Assembly: GCA_013289615.1 (NCBI GenBank) | Contig: JABCZO010000017.1 | Location: 23,641 to 87,640 of the forward strand | Direction of reading: 5' to 3' | Length of the DNA stretch: 64,000 nt | Source: Gammaproteobacteria bacterium | GTDB lineage: Bacteria; Pseudomonadota; Gammaproteobacteria; Steroidobacterales; Steroidobacteraceae | Shown here: in pieces, positions 61,777 through 64,000 of the stretch | How positions within the stretch are numbered: the first letter of the stretch is position 1 | How the letters are laid out: each line of letters opens with the position of its first letter | Program-made: the position numbers and the translations under genes | The notes under the pieces: model-generated | Databases searched by the model: none | What the model was told of the DNA's origin: nothing | The model's input: the letters and a program-made list of their open reading frames with translations, nothing else

Positions 61777-62904
61777 GTGGGGCAAACCGAGCGGCAGGCG
61801 ACAAGATTAGTGTTCCTCGTCGTTGGTTTTGTCGCGGCGGCGTGGGCCTGTTTGGTTCCTTTCGCGAAAGCCAACACGGAAGTGGATGAGGGAACCCTCG
61901 GGCTACTGCTGCTTTGCTTGGGTGTTGGGTCGATACTCGCGATGCCGACCGCCGGCGCGCTGAGTACACGGTATGGATGTCGAGTTGTACTCACTGCGTC
62001 ATCACTGTTTGCCTGCGCCGCGCTACCGCTGCTGGCGACCGTGTCGTCCGCGCCATTGCTTGCCGTTGTTCTCTTCGTCTTCGGTGCTGCTTTGGGTTCG
62101 GCAGATTGTGTAATGAACGTTCAAGCGGTCATCGTGGATCGTGCCAGTGCAAGGCCTTTGATGTCAGGTTTCCACGCCTTCTATAGTCTGGGGGGCATCG
62201 GTGGAGCTGCAAGCATCAGTATCCTGCTGACGCTCGGGGCCACGCCGCTTAACAGCACGCTGGTTGCACTCGCTCTCATGGTTCTTGCGGTTCTGGTTGC
62301 CTACCCAGGCCTGTTGCCCTATGGCAACCCGGCAGAAGGCCCGGCATTTGCAATTCCGCGTGGCGTAGTACTTTTCCTCGGCGTGCTGTGCTTCATCGTA
62401 TTTCTGGTGGAGGGTTCAATGTTGGACTGGAGTGCGGTCTTGATGACCGAGCAGCGAGGCACGGGTCCAGCCCAATCAGGATTCGCATTCGCGAGCTTCT
62501 CGACGGCGATGACATTGGGCCGACTGATTGGCGATAGAGTCGTCGCCAAGATCGGCAGACGCCCTGTGGTCGCTGGTGGTGCACTGCTCGCTGCTGGCGG
62601 CATCGCATTGGCCACATTGGTCTCAATTCGCGCGCTCGCGTTGCTTGGCTACGCGCTCGTCGGCGTTGGTTGCTCGAACATCGTGCCGGTACTGTTCACT
62701 GCTGTGGGCCGGCAAAAGACCATGCCGCAAGCAGTAGCGGTTCCGGCGATTACTACTTTGGGCTACGCCGGCATTCTCACGGGCCCCGCAGGTATCGGCT
62801 TCATCGCTCAGCACAGCAACCTATCGGTCGCATTCCTCTTGGTTGCAGCGCTCATGGTTGCTGTGGCTGTCAGTAGCAGGTTGTTGCAAGCCCTAGATAG
62901 CTGA
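61777..62904 (+). CDS. MFS transporter (YbjJ-like)
   Basis: 375 residues with about 11-12 transmembrane helices. The intracellular loop 2-3 motif region is TAGALSTRYGCRVVL, and the second half repeats it as GRLIGDRVVAKIGRRPVV. FGAALGSADCVMNVQAVIVDRASARPLMSGFHAFYSLGGIGGA is a hallmark of the YbjJ/FucP-related subgroup with unknown substrate. It starts at GTG 61777; no strong ribosome site is seen. No operon partner is evident. Confidence 0.85.
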   Translation: MGQTERQATRLVFLVVGFVAAAWACLVPFAKANTEVDEGTLGLLLLCLGVGSILAMPTAGALSTRYGCRVVLTASSLFACAALPLLATVSSAPLLAVVLFVFGAALGSADCVMNVQAVIVDRASARPLMSGFHAFYSLGGIGGAASISILLTLGATPLNSTLVALALMVLAVLVAYPGLLPYGNPAEGPAFAIPRGVVLFLGVLCFIVFLVEGSMLDWSAVLMTEQRGTGPAQSGFAFASFSTAMTLGRLIGDRVVAKIGRRPVVAGGALLAAGGIALATLVSIRALALLGYALVGVGCSNIVPVLFTAVGRQKTMPQAVAVPAITTLGYAGILTGPAGIGFIAQHSNLSVAFLLVAALMVAVAVSSRLLQALDS

Positions 62905-63024
62905 AGGACCGAGCTCACCAGAAAATCGACAGCTTCGCGGCCGGTGGAATACGCTAGTTAGGGTGATCCAAGGCAATTTCCTATCCGCCGCCGCTGAGGT
63001 ATCCCTCGTTTACGACTCTGATCA

Positions 63025-63495
63025 ATGACGCAAGACAAAGGCACGCACATGACGTATCGACGCGCTCAAGCAGAACTATTCCACTTTGCAATTGCCATGT
63101 TCGCGGGACTCTGGCCGCTCATGGCTTACGCCGACGACGCGGCGCCGCCGCGCGAGGCCATCGTTCAAGAGCTGATGGTGCGAGATCTGGCTGGAGTGAT
63201 AGGGAGGGAAGTTCGAATGCTTACAGTCGAGTACATTGCCGGTGGTGCGTCCCTGCCGCACCGGCACAACGCGCAGGTGTTTGTGTACGTGCTCGACGGC
63301 GCCGTCAGGATGCAAATCGAAGGTGCTGCGCCGGTCACGCTCGGTCCGGGAGAGACCTTCTACGAGGGTCCAGACGACGTTCATACGGTGTCTGCCAATG
63401 CAAGCCAAACGAAACCGGCCCGAATTCTGGTGTTCATCATCAAGAACAAAGGGGCGCCGGTATCCACGGCAGTCGCGCCGGCGGTGCACCGATGA
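63025..63495 (+). CDS. exported cupin-domain protein
   Basis: 156 residues. A signal-peptide-like stretch (FHFAIAMFAGLWPLMAYADDA) precedes a cupin barrel: EYIAGGASLPHRHNAQVFVYVLDGAVRMQIEG (metal ligands HRH and Gln/Glu positions), VTLGPGETFYEGPDDVHTVSAN (third histidine). Small periplasmic cupins of this kind often bind a metal and have unknown substrates. ATG 63049 would fit the signal peptide better than 63025. A 16-codon frame (63492-63542) overlaps its stop as ATGA but ends early. Confidence 0.8.
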   Translation: MTQDKGTHMTYRRAQAELFHFAIAMFAGLWPLMAYADDAAPPREAIVQELMVRDLAGVIGREVRMLTVEYIAGGASLPHRHNAQVFVYVLDGAVRMQIEGAAPVTLGPGETFYEGPDDVHTVSANASQTKPARILVFIIKNKGAPVSTAVAPAVHR

Positions 63496-63685
63496 AATTC
63501 CATCACGTGCTCGGCCTAATCTCGTTTGGGGGCTTTCGGTGACGTGGCCGAACGCGCATGAACGCGGTGGGGTTGCGCAGTAGCTCATGGCCCCCAGTGG
63601 CAGGAACCTGCGCGAAAGTCACCATTCCAAGAGGATACAATGAGTGCCCGATAGAGGCAGGAGTCGGCCCTCGGAGGTCACCGGC

Positions 63686-64000
63686 ATGTGGATTTCCCGT
63701 CTGCGCTTCGCAGCCCGTGTTCTGATAGGGATTTGCCTATGCTGTGCGCTGCCTGCTCGGGCCGGGGCCGAGACGGTTCAGTGCGCACTGGGCGGCAATG
63801 CGTTGCCGAACGGACCGGTCGTGCTCCTGCCTTCGGGAGAAAAGAACTATCGGTCGATGAACCTGCAGCTGTTGAACAATCCCTCCATGAGCGGCGTGGC
63901 GGTGCAGGTAAATTGGAGCGACATCGAGGCGAGCGAGGACAAGCCGGATTGGTCGCAGCTCGATGCGCTGTTCGCGGCCGCTGCCGCGGCAAAGAAATGG
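63686..64000 (+). CDS. exported protein, partial (cut by the window end); glycoside-hydrolase-like start
   Basis: 105 codons seen, no stop before the window edge. Signal peptide VLIGICLCCALPARAGA, then GGNALPNGPVVLLPSGEKNYRSMNLQLLNNPSMSGVAVQVNWSDIEASEDKPDWSQLDALFAAAAAAKK. The GVAVQVNWSDIE...WSQLDALFAAA pattern is how TIM-barrel glycoside hydrolases (beta-galactosidase-like) introduce the first strands. GGAGG lies 8 nt before ATG 63686. Class assignment needs the rest of the gene. Confidence 0.65.
   Translation, partial: MWISRLRFAARVLIGICLCCALPARAGAETVQCALGGNALPNGPVVLLPSGEKNYRSMNLQLLNNPSMSGVAVQVNWSDIEASEDKPDWSQLDALFAAAAAAKKW

Noticed and set aside
63492..63542. 16-codon frame overlapping the cupin stop as ATGA
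   Set aside because: Too short and ends at once; a coupled gene would be expected to continue, and no remnant homology was seen.
1..64000. tRNA, rRNA, CRISPR array, insertion sequence, prophage or integrase
   Set aside because: None was recognised on either strand: no transposase or integrase domains, no regularly spaced direct repeats and no obvious tRNA cloverleaf sequences.

Overview
The window is high-GC (roughly 60-63% by eye), densely coded bacterial chromosome. It carries a TonB-dependent receptor, an OprB-type porin, LemA, an HdeD-type protein, DgkA and several GGDEF/EAL proteins, so it is a Gram-negative proteobacterium. The receptor style and c-di-GMP gene content suggest a soil or freshwater gammaproteobacterium (Steroidobacter/Nevskia/Xanthomonas relatives); this is inference. 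No rRNA, tRNA, CRISPR array, insertion sequence or phage gene was seen.

Layout. 0.3-7.8 kb: a GntR and a LysR regulator, then a tightly packed operon of sugar-acid and C3 metabolism: a ketopantoate-reductase-like enzyme, an FAH-family enzyme, hydroxypyruvate isomerase, tartronate semialdehyde reductase, glycerate 2-kinase and an SDR. 7.9-9.2 kb: an arsR-SRPBCC-membrane protein operon that starts inside tandem palindromes. 9.2-11.4 kb: dgkA, a membrane protein with a winged-helix regulator, and a PAP2-like phosphatase, linked by a shared 19-bp operator. 11.5-16.2 kb: HAD phosphatase, HdeD-like protein, GST-like protein, a small exported protein, a porin and a decayed DUF1501 gene.

16.2-42.9 kb is a large carbohydrate/cyclitol catabolic region: a GlcG/HbpS-like protein, APC permease, Gfo/Idh/MocA oxidoreductase, phytanoyl-CoA-dioxygenase-like enzyme and SemiSWEET; then iolD-iolC-iolB-iolJ facing lacI-iolG; a secreted GDSL hydrolase; a DegT/StrS sugar aminotransferase with a second APC permease that seems to have lost its start; MocA-like, IolE-like and MocA-like genes; an XylR-type regulator; a TonB-dependent receptor; an M24-like protein lacking metal ligands; xylose isomerase; and 3-hydroxybutyrate dehydrogenase. 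A LacI-type palindrome, TGCAAGCGCTTGCA or its 12-bp core, occurs before iolD, lacI, the aminotransferase and the MocA-like gene. This ties the aminotransferase to the inositol genes and suggests a pathway for an amino- or O-methyl-cyclitol, or a related inositol derivative.

43-52.7 kb is mixed housekeeping and signalling: a membrane diguanylate cyclase, a YbiI zinc-finger protein, a PH-domain protein, DeoC, a membrane-anchored Ser/Thr kinase with a Calx-beta domain, a LemA-GIDE pair, a frameshifted histidine phosphatase and a DUF190 protein. Remnants of a GIY-YIG gene and a polysaccharide deacetylase gene also lie here. 53-61 kb is a c-di-GMP signalling island: PAS-GGDEF cyclase, PAS histidine kinase, REC-PAS-GGDEF-EAL and REC-GGDEF-EAL. 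The first two genes are partial duplicates and share a conserved 59-nt upstream element. 61-64 kb: DUF1801 protein, MFS transporter, exported cupin, and the start of a gene cut by the window edge.
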